NCBI RefSeq assembly: GCF_000420725.1
Contig: NZ_ATVM01000004.1
Span: forward strand, 1-64,000
Reading direction: 5' to 3'
Source of the DNA: Marinococcus halotolerans DSM 16375
GTDB taxonomy: Bacteria > Bacillota > Bacilli > Bacillales > Marinococcaceae
DNA length: 64,000 bases
The notes under the pieces were generated by a model. The model was given only the letters and a program-made list of their open reading frames with translations. It did not search any database and was not told where the DNA came from. A program made the translations under genes and the position numbers. This document shows, piece by piece, positions 29,416 through 40,814 of this stretch (positions are counted from its first letter, which is position 1; every line of letters starts with the position of its first letter).

Positions 29416-30254
29416 CTTGATCTCTCCTTTTCCAGCTTTGTTAGAAAATTGCCGGGAACTACACGGATGTTTTTCGTCTTTTCATTTACCTCTTCCACTC
29501 TTGCAATGCTTACGTAATCATCCACCAGCCGCTCTCCGGCGCCTTCAGCTTCTACAAGCACTCCGATGCCTGCCACGTTTGCCCGGAACTCCTGCAGCAG
29601 CTCTATCATTCCGCTTACCGTACCGCCCGCTTTCATGAAATCGTCCACTACAAGCACATTGGACCCTTCCGGCAGGCTCCTCCGCGCTAAGGACATCGTC
29701 TGAATGCGTCTCGATGAACCTGATACGTAATTGATACTCACTGTCGACCCTTCCGTGACCCGGTGGTCTCTTCGCACAATGCTTACAGGCACGTCGAGGT
29801 ATGTACCAATTGCGTGTCCAAGCGGGATGCCTTTCATAGCCACAGTGACAATGGCATCAATCTGCCGGTCCGCAAAAACAGAAGCAAACATTTTTCCCAC
29901 TTCGTTCATTGTGCGCGGACGCCCAAGGATATCCATCATATATAAATACCCTCCAGGCAGCAGCCGTTCTTTGTTTTCGAGCTTTTCACACAGGCCACCG
30001 ACAAACAGCTCCGCGGTGCTTTTTTCCACTTTCGGCACGTATCGCACGCCGCCGCTCGCGCCTGCCACCGTACGCAGTGCACCAACGCCCTGTGTTTCAA
30101 AAATTTCTTTAATGATAGTCAAATCTTCACTTACCGAGGACTTGGCGGAATCATACCTCTCCGTAAAATAACCAAGAGAGATAAGTTCATGTGGGTGCTG
30201 CAGCAAAAAATTGGTCATATCAACCAATCGACCGCTTCGTTTCAGTTTTTTCAT
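29412..30254 (-). CDS. purR: Purine operon repressor PurR
   Basis: Represses purine synthesis genes; PRPP relieves binding and (p)ppGpp competes. The 280-residue protein has an N-terminal winged helix ([20 protein letters not shown]) and a phosphoribosyltransferase-like domain with the PRPP loop [17 protein letters not shown]. Its promoter overlaps an inverted AAAATCCG repeat resembling PurBoxes, which would fit autoregulation. Confidence 0.96.
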   Translation of the reverse strand: MKKLKRSGRLVDMTNFLLQHPHELISLGYFTERYDSAKSSVSEDLTIIKEIFETQGVGALRTVAGASGGVRYVPKVEKSTAELFVGGLCEKLENKERLLPGGYLYMMDILGRPRTMNEVGKMFASVFADRQIDAIVTVAMKGIPLGHAIGTYLDVPVSIVRRDHRVTEGSTVSINYVSGSSRRIQTMSLARRSLPEGSNVLVVDDFMKAGGTVSGMIELLQEFRANVAGIGVLVEAEGAGERLVDDYVSIARVEEVNEKTKNIRVVPGNFLTKLEKERSR

Positions 30255-30267
30255 GCTTACCTCCGTA

Positions 30268-30317
30268 AAATCCGAATATTTAGCAAGAATATACCATTTT
30301 CATACGGATTTTATCAA
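30268..30317 (-). promoter_or_regulatory. purR promoter with PurBox-like inverted repeat
   Basis: TTGATA (30312-30317) and TATATT (30288-30293) are 18 nt apart on the minus strand. One half-site (AAATCCGAATATT, 30268-30280) differs from my recalled PurBox consensus (AWWWCCGAACWWT) at one position. Its inverted partner CGGATTTT lies at 30305-30312, inside the promoter, and is a poorer match. Promoter good, operator tentative. Confidence 0.6.
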
Positions 30318-31177
30318 GCGTTTCGGTTGTTCAACAGACGAACCGCGTACACTTGGGAGCAGAAGCCACGCAGCGCATTATACACACGGCTTACTTTACT
30401 TTCCTTATCCACCAGCCCAAAAACAGTAGGTCCGCTTCCGCTCATCAGCGCAGCATCCACACCGGAATCGAGCATGCGGGCTTTAATCTGGCCCACCTCG
30501 GGATACAGAGGCAGGGTTACTTCTTCAAGAGTATTGGATAAAGAACGGCAAAGCTGTTCATAATTGTTATTCCGAATTGCTTCAACCATCGCAGGGGTCA
30601 TCTCCTGGCGTTTTTTCGCCGCATCAATTCTGCGGTAAATCTCCCCGGTGGAAACGCCTGTAGGGGGTTTAGCCAGGATTACCCAGCAGGACGGGGGCGG
30701 GTCAATGTGTTCGATCTGCTCGCCACGGCCAGTAGCGATCGCCGTCCCTCCGTGTACACAAAAGGAGACGTCTGAGCCGATCAGTGCCCCAATTTCCGCC
30801 AGCTCCTCCATATCCGCACCGATTTCCCACAATTCATTCACTCCCCGCAGCGTAGCTGCGGCATCACTGCTGCCACCGGCGAGCCCGGCAGCGACAGGGA
30901 TATTTTTATGTATGAAGATCGATACGCCGTATGCAATCCGGTATTTATCCTTTAACAGCTTTGCAGCCTGGTAAGCCAGGTTTCTATGGTCTTCCGGAAG
31001 AAAGCCTTCTGACATCTGCACGACAATTTTTCCATCTTTTCTTCGCTCAAACTCCAGACGATCAGCCAAATCCACCTGAGCCATCACCATTTTCACTTCG
31101 TGATAGCCATCTGCCCGTTTACCTAAAACGTCGAGCGTCAGATTTATTTTCGCCGGAGCCTTTTTTGATAACTTCAC
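30314..31177 (-). CDS. ispE: 4-diphosphocytidyl-2-C-methyl-D-erythritol kinase
   Basis: GHMP kinase of the MEP isoprenoid pathway, which supplies precursors for carotenoids and undecaprenyl phosphate. [21 protein letters not shown] opens the protein, and the ATP loop is [15 protein letters not shown]. The start is uncertain: AAGGAG is followed by ATG, ATG and GTG in frame; the GTG at 31177 has the best spacing (7 nt) and gives 287 residues. A longer GTG-started frame from 31207 lacks a ribosome-binding site. Confidence 0.95.
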   Translation of the reverse strand: MKLSKKAPAKINLTLDVLGKRADGYHEVKMVMAQVDLADRLEFERRKDGKIVVQMSEGFLPEDHRNLAYQAAKLLKDKYRIAYGVSIFIHKNIPVAAGLAGGSSDAAATLRGVNELWEIGADMEELAEIGALIGSDVSFCVHGGTAIATGRGEQIEHIDPPPSCWVILAKPPTGVSTGEIYRRIDAAKKRQEMTPAMVEAIRNNNYEQLCRSLSNTLEEVTLPLYPEVGQIKARMLDSGVDAALMSGSGPTVFGLVDKESKVSRVYNALRGFCSQVYAVRLLNNRNA

Positions 31178-31362
31178 CATCATTCTCCTTCTCTCATCTT
31201 CCTCCACGTTTACCGTACTTTCAACCTTCTAACATTTTAGTTGAAAAACAGCAGCATGTACAGCAGGAAAAGCTTTCCTTACTGCTGCAGGCGCACGCAG
31301 ATTCAGAAATCAGGCTTTCACGCGCCTTTTGGCGTCCATTATTCAATGCGGGTTTAAAAACG

Positions 31363-31391
31363 AAAAAAGCTTTCCGCTTAGCGCAGAAAGC
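31363..31391 (-). terminator. Terminator after veg
   Basis: Minus-strand stem GCTTTCTGC/GCGGAAAGC (one wobble pair) with a 5-nt loop, then T6 at 31363-31368. It lies about 40 nt after veg; sspF, which follows veg in B. subtilis, is absent, and 31178-31428 shows no gene. Confidence 0.85.
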
Positions 31392-31428
31392 CTGTATGCT
31401 GTCCGGGGACTGCATTCGTATGTGTTAG

Positions 31429-31683
31429 TTAAGCCTGAAGCTCTTCTTCTTCCGTTAGATACAGTTTGACTGTCTGGGTGAGTACATCTGTATAGCTGTA
31501 AGAAAGACGTTCGACAGGATGCTGGGCTCTGTCCAGTTTGACAATAAAGACGGAAGGATATGTTTCCTCTAAATATCCGGAACGTTCGACGGTTTTCTTG
31601 CGTCCGCCATTAGCAATTACCGTAACTCGTTTACCTACTTTTAAATCCAACGCTTCTTTAATCTCCACCAATGTTTTTCCCAT
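31429..31683 (-). CDS. veg: Veg protein
   Basis: An 84-residue beta-rich protein ([22 protein letters not shown] then [10 protein letters not shown]) matching Veg, a highly transcribed B. subtilis gene linked to biofilm gene control. TGAGGTGGG precedes the ATG. Two consensus promoters drive it, consistent with the very strong expression known for veg. Confidence 0.93.
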   Translation of the reverse strand: MGKTLVEIKEALDLKVGKRVTVIANGGRKKTVERSGYLEETYPSVFIVKLDRAQHPVERLSYSYTDVLTQTVKLYLTEEEELQA

Positions 31684-31708
31684 TGTCTAACCCACCTCAC
31701 TAAAAATT

Positions 31709-31737
31709 ATGTTAACATAACCCGGGTTAGTTGTCAA
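31709..31737 (-). promoter_or_regulatory. veg promoter, proximal, with palindromic spacer
   Basis: TTGACA (31732-31737) and TAACAT (31709-31714) are 17 nt apart. The spacer holds a perfect 12-bp palindrome TAACCCGGGTTA (31718-31729), which could be an operator. Confidence 0.8.
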
Positions 31738-31746
31738 AAATTTTTC

Positions 31747-31776
31747 ATTATAACAATTCTTCAATTTGAATGTCAA
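31747..31776 (-). promoter_or_regulatory. veg promoter, distal
   Basis: Consensus TTGACA (31771-31776) and TATAAT (31747-31752) with an 18-nt spacer, about 40 nt upstream of the proximal veg promoter and close to the end of rsmA. Confidence 0.85.
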
Positions 31777-31803
31777 TTACTAAATCTTCTTTTTCGGAAT
31801 GTC

Positions 31804-33245
<1,442 letters not shown>

Positions 33246-33286
33246 GGTTACCTTCCTTCTAAGCTAATTTAGTCTTTTGCTATGAT

Positions 33287-33322
33287 ACAGCCCGCTTTTC
33301 CATTTTCATGGAAAGAGCGGGC
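33287..33322 (-). terminator. Hairpin after tatD, no T-run
   Basis: Strong minus-strand stem built from GCCCGCT/AGCGGGC and CTTTCCA/TGGAAAAG. No T-run follows, so it may act as a transcript stabiliser or a weak terminator between tatD and rnmV. Confidence 0.5.
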
Positions 33323-33333
33323 CTGTTCATCGT

Positions 33334-34098
33334 TTACAGACGAAAAAGCTGTTTAGCGTTTTTGGTCGTCTGTGCAGCCAATTCCTCATACGGAATTTCT
33401 TTCAATTCTGCGATTTTTTCAGCCACCAGCTTTACGTACGCCGGCTCGTTGCGCTTGCCCCGGTAAGGGTGGGGCGCCAAAAACGGACAGTCGGTTTCCA
33501 CCAGCAGCCGCTCCATTGGGATCTCCCTGCTTACTTCCTTAGGAAGCTTTGCGTTTTTAAACGTGACCGGACCACCAAAGGAAATATAAAAATTCATATC
33601 CATGCAGCGCTTCGCCGTCTCGGCAGTACCGCCAAAGCAGTGCATAATACCACCGACTTCTCCCGCGTTTTCTTCCTCAAGCAGATCGACAATATCATCA
33701 TGGGCCTCGCGGTCATGAATAATGATCGGCATATTCACTTTCTTTGCCAGGTGTATCTGCCGGCGGAATACGTCTTTTTGTACATCCTTCGGAGATTTGT
33801 CCCAGTGGTAATCGAGCCCCATTTCTCCGAGGGCGACCACGCGGGGGTGGCCGGCGAGTTCTTCCAGCCAGTCCAGATCCTCATCGGTCATATCGACAGC
33901 GTCAACCGGGTGCCAGCCAACTGCTGCGTAAATAAAATTGTACGTTTCCGCCAGTCCTATCGCCTTGGGAATCGTCTCCCGGTCAAAGCCGACGACCGTC
34001 ATGTATTCAACCCCGGCTTCTTTGGCCCGCTCGATCGTTTCTTCGACTTCTCCTTCAAATTGTTCTACGTTCAAATGAACATGCGTATCAAAAAGCAT
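33334..34098 (-). CDS. tatD: TatD-family metal-dependent DNase
   Basis: A 254-residue TIM-barrel hydrolase with the TatD metal ligands: MLFDTHVHLNVEQFEG at the start, the Glu in ALGEMGLDYHWD, then PIIIHDREAH, GGIMHCFGG and LVETDCPFLAPHPYRG. TatD proteins degrade DNA 3'-5'. It follows metG by 18 nt, as in B. subtilis (yabD). Confidence 0.95.
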   Translation of the reverse strand: MLFDTHVHLNVEQFEGEVEETIERAKEAGVEYMTVVGFDRETIPKAIGLAETYNFIYAAVGWHPVDAVDMTDEDLDWLEELAGHPRVVALGEMGLDYHWDKSPKDVQKDVFRRQIHLAKKVNMPIIIHDREAHDDIVDLLEEENAGEVGGIMHCFGGTAETAKRCMDMNFYISFGGPVTFKNAKLPKEVSREIPMERLLVETDCPFLAPHPYRGKRNEPAYVKLVAEKIAELKEIPYEELAAQTTKNAKQLFRL

Positions 34099-34116
34099 TA
34101 CATTCTCGTCCCTTCT

Positions 34117-36423
<2,307 letters not shown>

Positions 36424-36428
36424 CTAAT

Positions 36429-36457
36429 ATACTATGTGTTTTTTCCCTTTTCGTCAA
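36429..36457 (-). promoter_or_regulatory. Promoter of the metG leader
   Basis: TTGACG (36452-36457) and TAGTAT (36429-36434) are 17 nt apart on the minus strand, placing transcription start about 10 nt before the T-box stem I. Confidence 0.8.
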
Positions 36458-36668
36458 AAATATTTTCATTCGACAATTCGACAAAATTAATTTTTAGCCA
36501 AGTAAATATTTTCCTATTATAAATTTTTATGGTTTTTTATGCACAATCGGGATGATTAAGTCTTTATTTTTTAAAAATAAGCATATAAATAGACGTATAA
36601 AATGATTTATTTGTGTATATGCGATTGAAATTTTTGTTAAATTTCACAGAAATCATGATTCAAATTCG

Positions 36669-36697
36669 TTGACGGTATTAGAAAACATTGGTATTGT
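36669..36697 (+). promoter_or_regulatory. Promoter of abrB
   Basis: TTGACG (36669-36674) and TATTGT (36692-36697) are 17 nt apart on the plus strand, about 60 nt before the abrB ATG. The 36458-36668 stretch between the metG and abrB promoters is very AT-rich and shows no gene; AT-rich DNA here may host AbrB autoregulation. Confidence 0.7.
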
Positions 36698-36760
36698 TAG
36701 CGTACAGATAGAAAATGTCGAATTTTGACGAATAAAGCTAAATTTAAGGAGGACCTACCA

Positions 36761-37054
36761 ATGAAATCAACAGGTATCGTACGTAAAGTTGACGAATTAG
36801 GGCGCGTAGTTATTCCGATTGAACTCCGCCGTACACTTGAAATTCAAGAGAAAGACGCTCTTGAAATTTATGTGGATCATGACCGCATTGTATTGAAAAA
36901 ATACAAACCAAACATGACCTGCCAGGTAACCGGAGAAGTGTCGGATGACAACTTATCCCTTGCTGACGGTAAAATTATTCTTTCCCCTGAAGGCGCTGAA
37001 GCAATTATTAAAGATCTTCAGGATTATGTGCAAAACCATAAATCGAACGCTTAA
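36761..37054 (+). CDS. abrB: Transition-state regulator AbrB
   Basis: Global DNA-binding repressor of post-exponential genes. The N-terminal swapped-hairpin domain is MKSTGIVRKVDELGRVVIPI with ELRRTLEI, which contains the DNA-contacting arginines, followed by a C-terminal multimerisation domain. The ATG at 36761 follows AAGGAGG and gives 97 residues. It is the only backbone gene on the plus strand, divergent from metG, as in B. subtilis. Confidence 0.96.
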   Translation: MKSTGIVRKVDELGRVVIPIELRRTLEIQEKDALEIYVDHDRIVLKKYKPNMTCQVTGEVSDDNLSLADGKIILSPEGAEAIIKDLQDYVQNHKSNA

Positions 37055-37065
37055 GTTCACGAAAA

Positions 37066-37096
37066 AGCCTTTCCTTTCGGGGGAGGGCTCTTTTTT
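37066..37096 (+). terminator. Terminator of abrB
   Basis: Plus-strand stem AGCCTTTCC/GGGAGGGCT with wobble pairs and loop TTTCGG, then CTTTTTT. It overlaps the rsmI stop region from the other strand. Confidence 0.8.
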
Positions 37097-37961
37097 ATGA
37101 TTTATCCAGCCCGTGGTAAGCCGCATATACTTCCTGTTTTTTAACATTTCGGCGCTGGGCGGTTTTTTTAATAGCTTCCTTGCTTGAAGCGCCCGCTTCT
37201 ACATACTTCCGGACCTCCTCTTCCATCGGCCCGTGGTCCTCTTCTACGGATTCATCCGACACAGGCTTTTCTACAATTAATACGCATTCCCCTTTAATGT
37301 CCCTGTCTTCAAAAGCAGCCGCTGCTTCAAGCAGGGTGCCACGGACAAACTCTTCATATTTCTTCGTTAATTCTCTTGCTACGACAGCCGGCACGTCCCC
37401 CCACTCTTCCTGCAGAAAATAGATCGTTCCGAGCAGGCGGTACGGCGATTCATACAAAACAATTGGCACGCCTGACGGAAGCTGGTGCAAAACCGTGCGT
37501 ATGTCTTTTTTCTTTCGCGGAAGAAACCCATGAAAATAAAAGCCGCCGCCCCCGAGCCCCGAAGCCGTCAGAGCTGGCAGAAGAGCACTTGCACCTGGGA
37601 GCGGCACTACCGGTATTCCCTGCGCAATGCATTCCTGCACAAGTTCATCCCCCGGATCCGATACCAGCGGCGTGCCGGCATCACTCACCATCGCCACCTG
37701 TCTTCCCTCTGTGAGCCACTGCAGAATTTTCTCCTGTTTTTGGCGCTTGTTATGCTCGTGATAGCTTTCTAAAGGCGTGTCTATCTGGTAGTGCTGGGTA
37801 AGCTTTTTTGTCTGTCTCGTATCTTCGGCCAAAATATATTCTGCCTCCTGAAGTATACGGACAGCCCGAAAAGTAATATCCTCTAAATTTCCTATTGGTG
37901 TTGGCACTAAATAAAGCATGCCGGCATTTTCAGTAGCTTGAAAGCTGAACTGCTGGGTCAT
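37095..37961 (-). CDS. rsmI: 16S rRNA 2'-O-ribose methyltransferase RsmI
   Basis: Methylates C1402 of 16S rRNA. The tetrapyrrole-methylase fold begins LYLVPTPIGNLEDITFRA and shows AEDTRQTKKL and MVSDAGTPLVSDPG, followed by a small C-terminal domain. The ATG follows GAAGGAGG; the 3' end of the GIY-YIG gene overlaps its first 32 nt. Convergent with abrB. Confidence 0.95.
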   Translation of the reverse strand: MTQQFSFQATENAGMLYLVPTPIGNLEDITFRAVRILQEAEYILAEDTRQTKKLTQHYQIDTPLESYHEHNKRQKQEKILQWLTEGRQVAMVSDAGTPLVSDPGDELVQECIAQGIPVVPLPGASALLPALTASGLGGGGFYFHGFLPRKKKDIRTVLHQLPSGVPIVLYESPYRLLGTIYFLQEEWGDVPAVVARELTKKYEEFVRGTLLEAAAAFEDRDIKGECVLIVEKPVSDESVEEDHGPMEEEVRKYVEAGASSKEAIKKTAQRRNVKKQEVYAAYHGLDKS

Positions 37962-38217
37962 CGTGTGCCTCCTTCATTAACCGTTGTTTGTGACTGCGGG
38001 GCAGCTGCTTAATGCGGTATTCCTCCCGCATCGCTTCTGCTTTTGTAGGGAACCCCTGAAAATAAACGAGCGTCACAGGCCCCCTCCCCTTCGTATACTT
38101 CGCCCCCCGGCCAGCATTGTGGGCTTCGATCCGCTTTTGAAGATTGTTTGTATAGCCGGTGTAGAGGCTCCCGTCCCGGCATTGCAATATATAGACAACA
38201 TGTTTATTTTGTTCCAT
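37930..38217 (-). CDS. GIY-YIG domain protein (YazA/UPF0213 family)
   Basis: A small nuclease-fold protein with HVVYILQCRDGSLYTGYTNNLQKRIEAHN, the full GIY-YIG core with its catalytic Arg, in about 95 residues. The start is the ATG giving MEQNKHVVY at 38217; the longer frame would run into trmN6. It overlaps trmN6 by 14 nt and rsmI by 32 nt, an unusually compressed trio. Substrate and function are unknown for this family. Confidence 0.9.
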   Translation of the reverse strand: MEQNKHVVYILQCRDGSLYTGYTNNLQKRIEAHNAGRGAKYTKGRGPVTLVYFQGFPTKAEAMREEYRIKQLPRSHKQRLMKEAHDDPAVQLSSY

Positions 38218-38944
38218 AATACGCTCGAAATTCCTCTGTATACTGTCCATTCTCGTTATATACAATAATCGGGGGAAGACATTCCAGGCCGGGCCTGCCG
38301 GCTTTCATTCCCTCCACCATTACCATATTTGCTGCACGCTCGGCCTTTGGATGAACAAACTGCATCCGCTTCGGCTCGATCCCGTATTTCTGGTAATAGC
38401 TAAGCAGCTCTGCAAGCCTTTCCGGGCGAAGCACCATAGCCACCTTTCCCTTCTGTTTGGCTAAAAATGCGGCGGTCCGGACAAATTCCTCCAGGCTTCC
38501 GTGCTCCTCGTGGCGCGCGTTTGCCAGCTTTTCCTGCTTATTTTTCATTGCCATCCGGCCGGTATCAAAATAAGGAGGGTTGCACGTCACAAGCGACCAC
38601 TGATCCCCGTGATATTTGGAACGAACCGTCCGTACATCTGCCTGCTGAACAGTAACCTGCCCCTCCGCTTCGTTCATGGCCATCGTCCGGGCTGCCATAT
38701 CACACAGCTCCGGCTGTCTTTCTATACCTGTCACAGGAACACGGCTCCGCTCTGTTAATAACAGAGGGATGATCCCGTTTCCGGTCCCAAGATCGATAAT
38801 CTTCCCAATGGTTTTCGGCACAGAGCAAAAATACGCAAGCAGCACCGAGTCAATGGAAAACGCAAAAGCATTTTTATGTTGAATAATCGGCTTCTTAGAA
38901 GGAGTGTGATCGACTCTCTCTCCTTCCTGTAATACCTCTTTCAC
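38204..38944 (-). CDS. tRNA1(Val) adenine-37 N6-methyltransferase-like protein (YabB)
   Basis: SAM-dependent methyltransferase with DLGTGNGIIPLLL (SAM loop) and the N6-adenine motif NPPYFDTG. The closest known function is TrmN6 modification of tRNA-Val. I place the start at the GTG at 38944 (246 residues, matching B. subtilis YabB); an upstream frame would overlap the ABC transporter gene by over 100 nt. A G-rich stretch precedes this GTG. Confidence 0.88.
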   Translation of the reverse strand: MKEVLQEGERVDHTPSKKPIIQHKNAFAFSIDSVLLAYFCSVPKTIGKIIDLGTGNGIIPLLLTERSRVPVTGIERQPELCDMAARTMAMNEAEGQVTVQQADVRTVRSKYHGDQWSLVTCNPPYFDTGRMAMKNKQEKLANARHEEHGSLEEFVRTAAFLAKQKGKVAMVLRPERLAELLSYYQKYGIEPKRMQFVHPKAERAANMVMVEGMKAGRPGLECLPPIIVYNENGQYTEEFRAYYGTK

Positions 38945-38981
38945 TGCCCCCACCCCCGGTTTTGTGTTGATTCGCAGTTTT

Positions 38982-40814
38982 TCATATATCCACCTTCTGC
39001 TGATTGGCCTGCTGAAACGCTGCGTACCGTCCCTGCTTTCGAAGAAGCTCATGGTGCGTTCCCTGTTCTGCAATTTCTCCATCATTCATTACATAGATAA
39101 TATCTGCTTTTTCAATAGTGTTTAAGCGATGCGCCACTACAAAGGAAGTACGTCCCTTCATTAAACGTCCCAGCGCCTCCTGGATTCTCATCTCTGTTAC
39201 TGTATCCACACTTGATGTTGCTTCATCAAGAATCAGAATCTTCGGGTCGGCCAGCACTGCCTTGGCAATGGAAAGCAGCTGCCTCTGTCCATGGCTGAAC
39301 CCGCTTCCTTCCTTTCCAAGCATCGTCTGGTACCCTTCCGGCAGCCGCTCGATAAACGCATGGGCGTTGGCCGCTTTTGCTGCTTCTATCACTTCTTCGT
39401 CCGCAGCCTCCAGATTACCGTAGCGTATGTTTTCCATTACCGTTTTTTCAAACAGAAAATCATCCTGCAAAACTACGCTCATCTGCTTCCGAAGATCCTT
39501 AATATTCCATTCAGAAAGAGGGGTCTGATCCACGTAGACCTCGCCGGCTTCCGCCGTATAAAAGCCGATGATTAAATTCATAACGGTTGTTTTTCCCGAA
39601 CCGGTGGGACCTATAAAAGCAGCTGTCTCGCCGGCATTTACATGAAAATCAATGCCGCGGAGTACCTTTTCATTTTCGTAGCCAAACGAAACATCCTGAA
39701 ACTCCACTTCTCCGGAAACATTTTTTGCTGTTCCTTCTTCCTCCCGGTATTCCTCCGCCTCTTCGTCCAAAAATGAAAAAATTCTCTCTGCTCCGGCAAG
39801 CGCCGCGAAAAGAGCATTAAATTGGTTTGCCAGGTCATTTAGCGGCCGGGTAAACTGACGGGAATATTCCACAAAAATCACGATTGTGCCAATGGTAACT
39901 GCGCCGACACCATAATAAGCCAAAATGCCCCCGGCTCCTGCAGTGATCGCGAAATTAATATTGTTTAAAAAATTCATCCATTTCGGGATAAAACCGGAAT
40001 ACGTCTGAGCCCAAAACCCGGCATGGCGAAGGGTGTCACTTTCCTGTTCAAAGTTCTTCATGACACGCGGCTCTTTAGAAAATACCTTCACGATCGACTG
40101 TCCGGAAATTGTTTCTTCGGCATACCCGTTCACTGCCCCAACCGCCTGCTGCTGCTTTTGAAACAGCAGTCTTGTGCGCCTTGTAATCCAACGCAGGCCA
40201 AAAAACATGACCGGCAGAAACAAAAGCGTAAAAAAGGTGAGAAGCGGGCTGATCACCAGCATGATAATAAGAATCCCGGTAAACGTTAACAGGCTGGTCA
40301 TGATCTGTACGACCGAGGTGTTTAAAGTAGTTGAGATGTTATCCATATCGTTTGTCATTCTGCTCATAATGGATCCATGCTGCCGTTTGTCAAAAAACGA
40401 AAGCGGCAGTGTCTGCAGATGGGAAAAAAGATGGTAGCGAAGCTTAAAAACAGCCTGTTGGGCAAGAGAAATCATCACGTACGTCTGAACGGCGCTCATG
40501 ACACCCCAACCAACGTATACAGCAAACAACAGGAAAAGTATCGTTCCAAGCCCTTCGAGCTGCTGCGGCACTAAATACTGGTCAACAATATGGCCGAGAA
40601 GCAGCGGTCCCGAAAGCATAAAGGCAGCAGTAAAAAGCACGCAGACAAAAACAGCTGTCAGCCGCCACTTCTGAACGGCCAGGTAAGACCAGAGCCGGGC
40701 TGTGGTACGCTTCCAGTTCTGTATCCGCTCGGTGTCCGGACGGCCGTCTGCCTGGGAGGGGTCAATGTCCGGGTGTTTGTATTGAAACGGCGAGGTAATC
40801 CAGTGCTTTTTCAT
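38982..40814 (-). CDS. ABC exporter, fused membrane and ATPase domains, subunit B of a heterodimer
   Basis: A 610-residue half-transporter with a cytoplasmic N-terminal extension of about 40 residues, six membrane segments and an ATPase domain. Walker A is FIGPTGSGKTT and Walker B ILILDEATSSVD has the catalytic Glu, but the signature motif reads FSHGQ rather than LSGGQ. With the partner upstream, which has the opposite defect, it forms an asymmetric exporter of the BmrCD/LmrCD/TM287-288 type. Drugs or lipids are likely cargo; not shown. The start overlaps the partner stop by 4 nt. Confidence 0.92.
   Translation of the reverse strand: MKKHWITSPFQYKHPDIDPSQADGRPDTERIQNWKRTTARLWSYLAVQKWRLTAVFVCVLFTAAFMLSGPLLLGHIVDQYLVPQQLEGLGTILFLLFAVYVGWGVMSAVQTYVMISLAQQAVFKLRYHLFSHLQTLPLSFFDKRQHGSIMSRMTNDMDNISTTLNTSVVQIMTSLLTFTGILIIMLVISPLLTFFTLLFLPVMFFGLRWITRRTRLLFQKQQQAVGAVNGYAEETISGQSIVKVFSKEPRVMKNFEQESDTLRHAGFWAQTYSGFIPKWMNFLNNINFAITAGAGGILAYYGVGAVTIGTIVIFVEYSRQFTRPLNDLANQFNALFAALAGAERIFSFLDEEAEEYREEEGTAKNVSGEVEFQDVSFGYENEKVLRGIDFHVNAGETAAFIGPTGSGKTTVMNLIIGFYTAEAGEVYVDQTPLSEWNIKDLRKQMSVVLQDDFLFEKTVMENIRYGNLEAADEEVIEAAKAANAHAFIERLPEGYQTMLGKEGSGFSHGQRQLLSIAKAVLADPKILILDEATSSVDTVTEMRIQEALGRLMKGRTSFVVAHRLNTIEKADIIYVMNDGEIAEQGTHHELLRKQGRYAAFQQANQQKVDI

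Noticed and set aside
36465-36735. Repeated TCGAC/TTTTGACGA motifs between metG and abrB
   Set aside because: Matches are short, lie in very AT-rich DNA and partly coincide with promoter boxes; not enough to call an operator.
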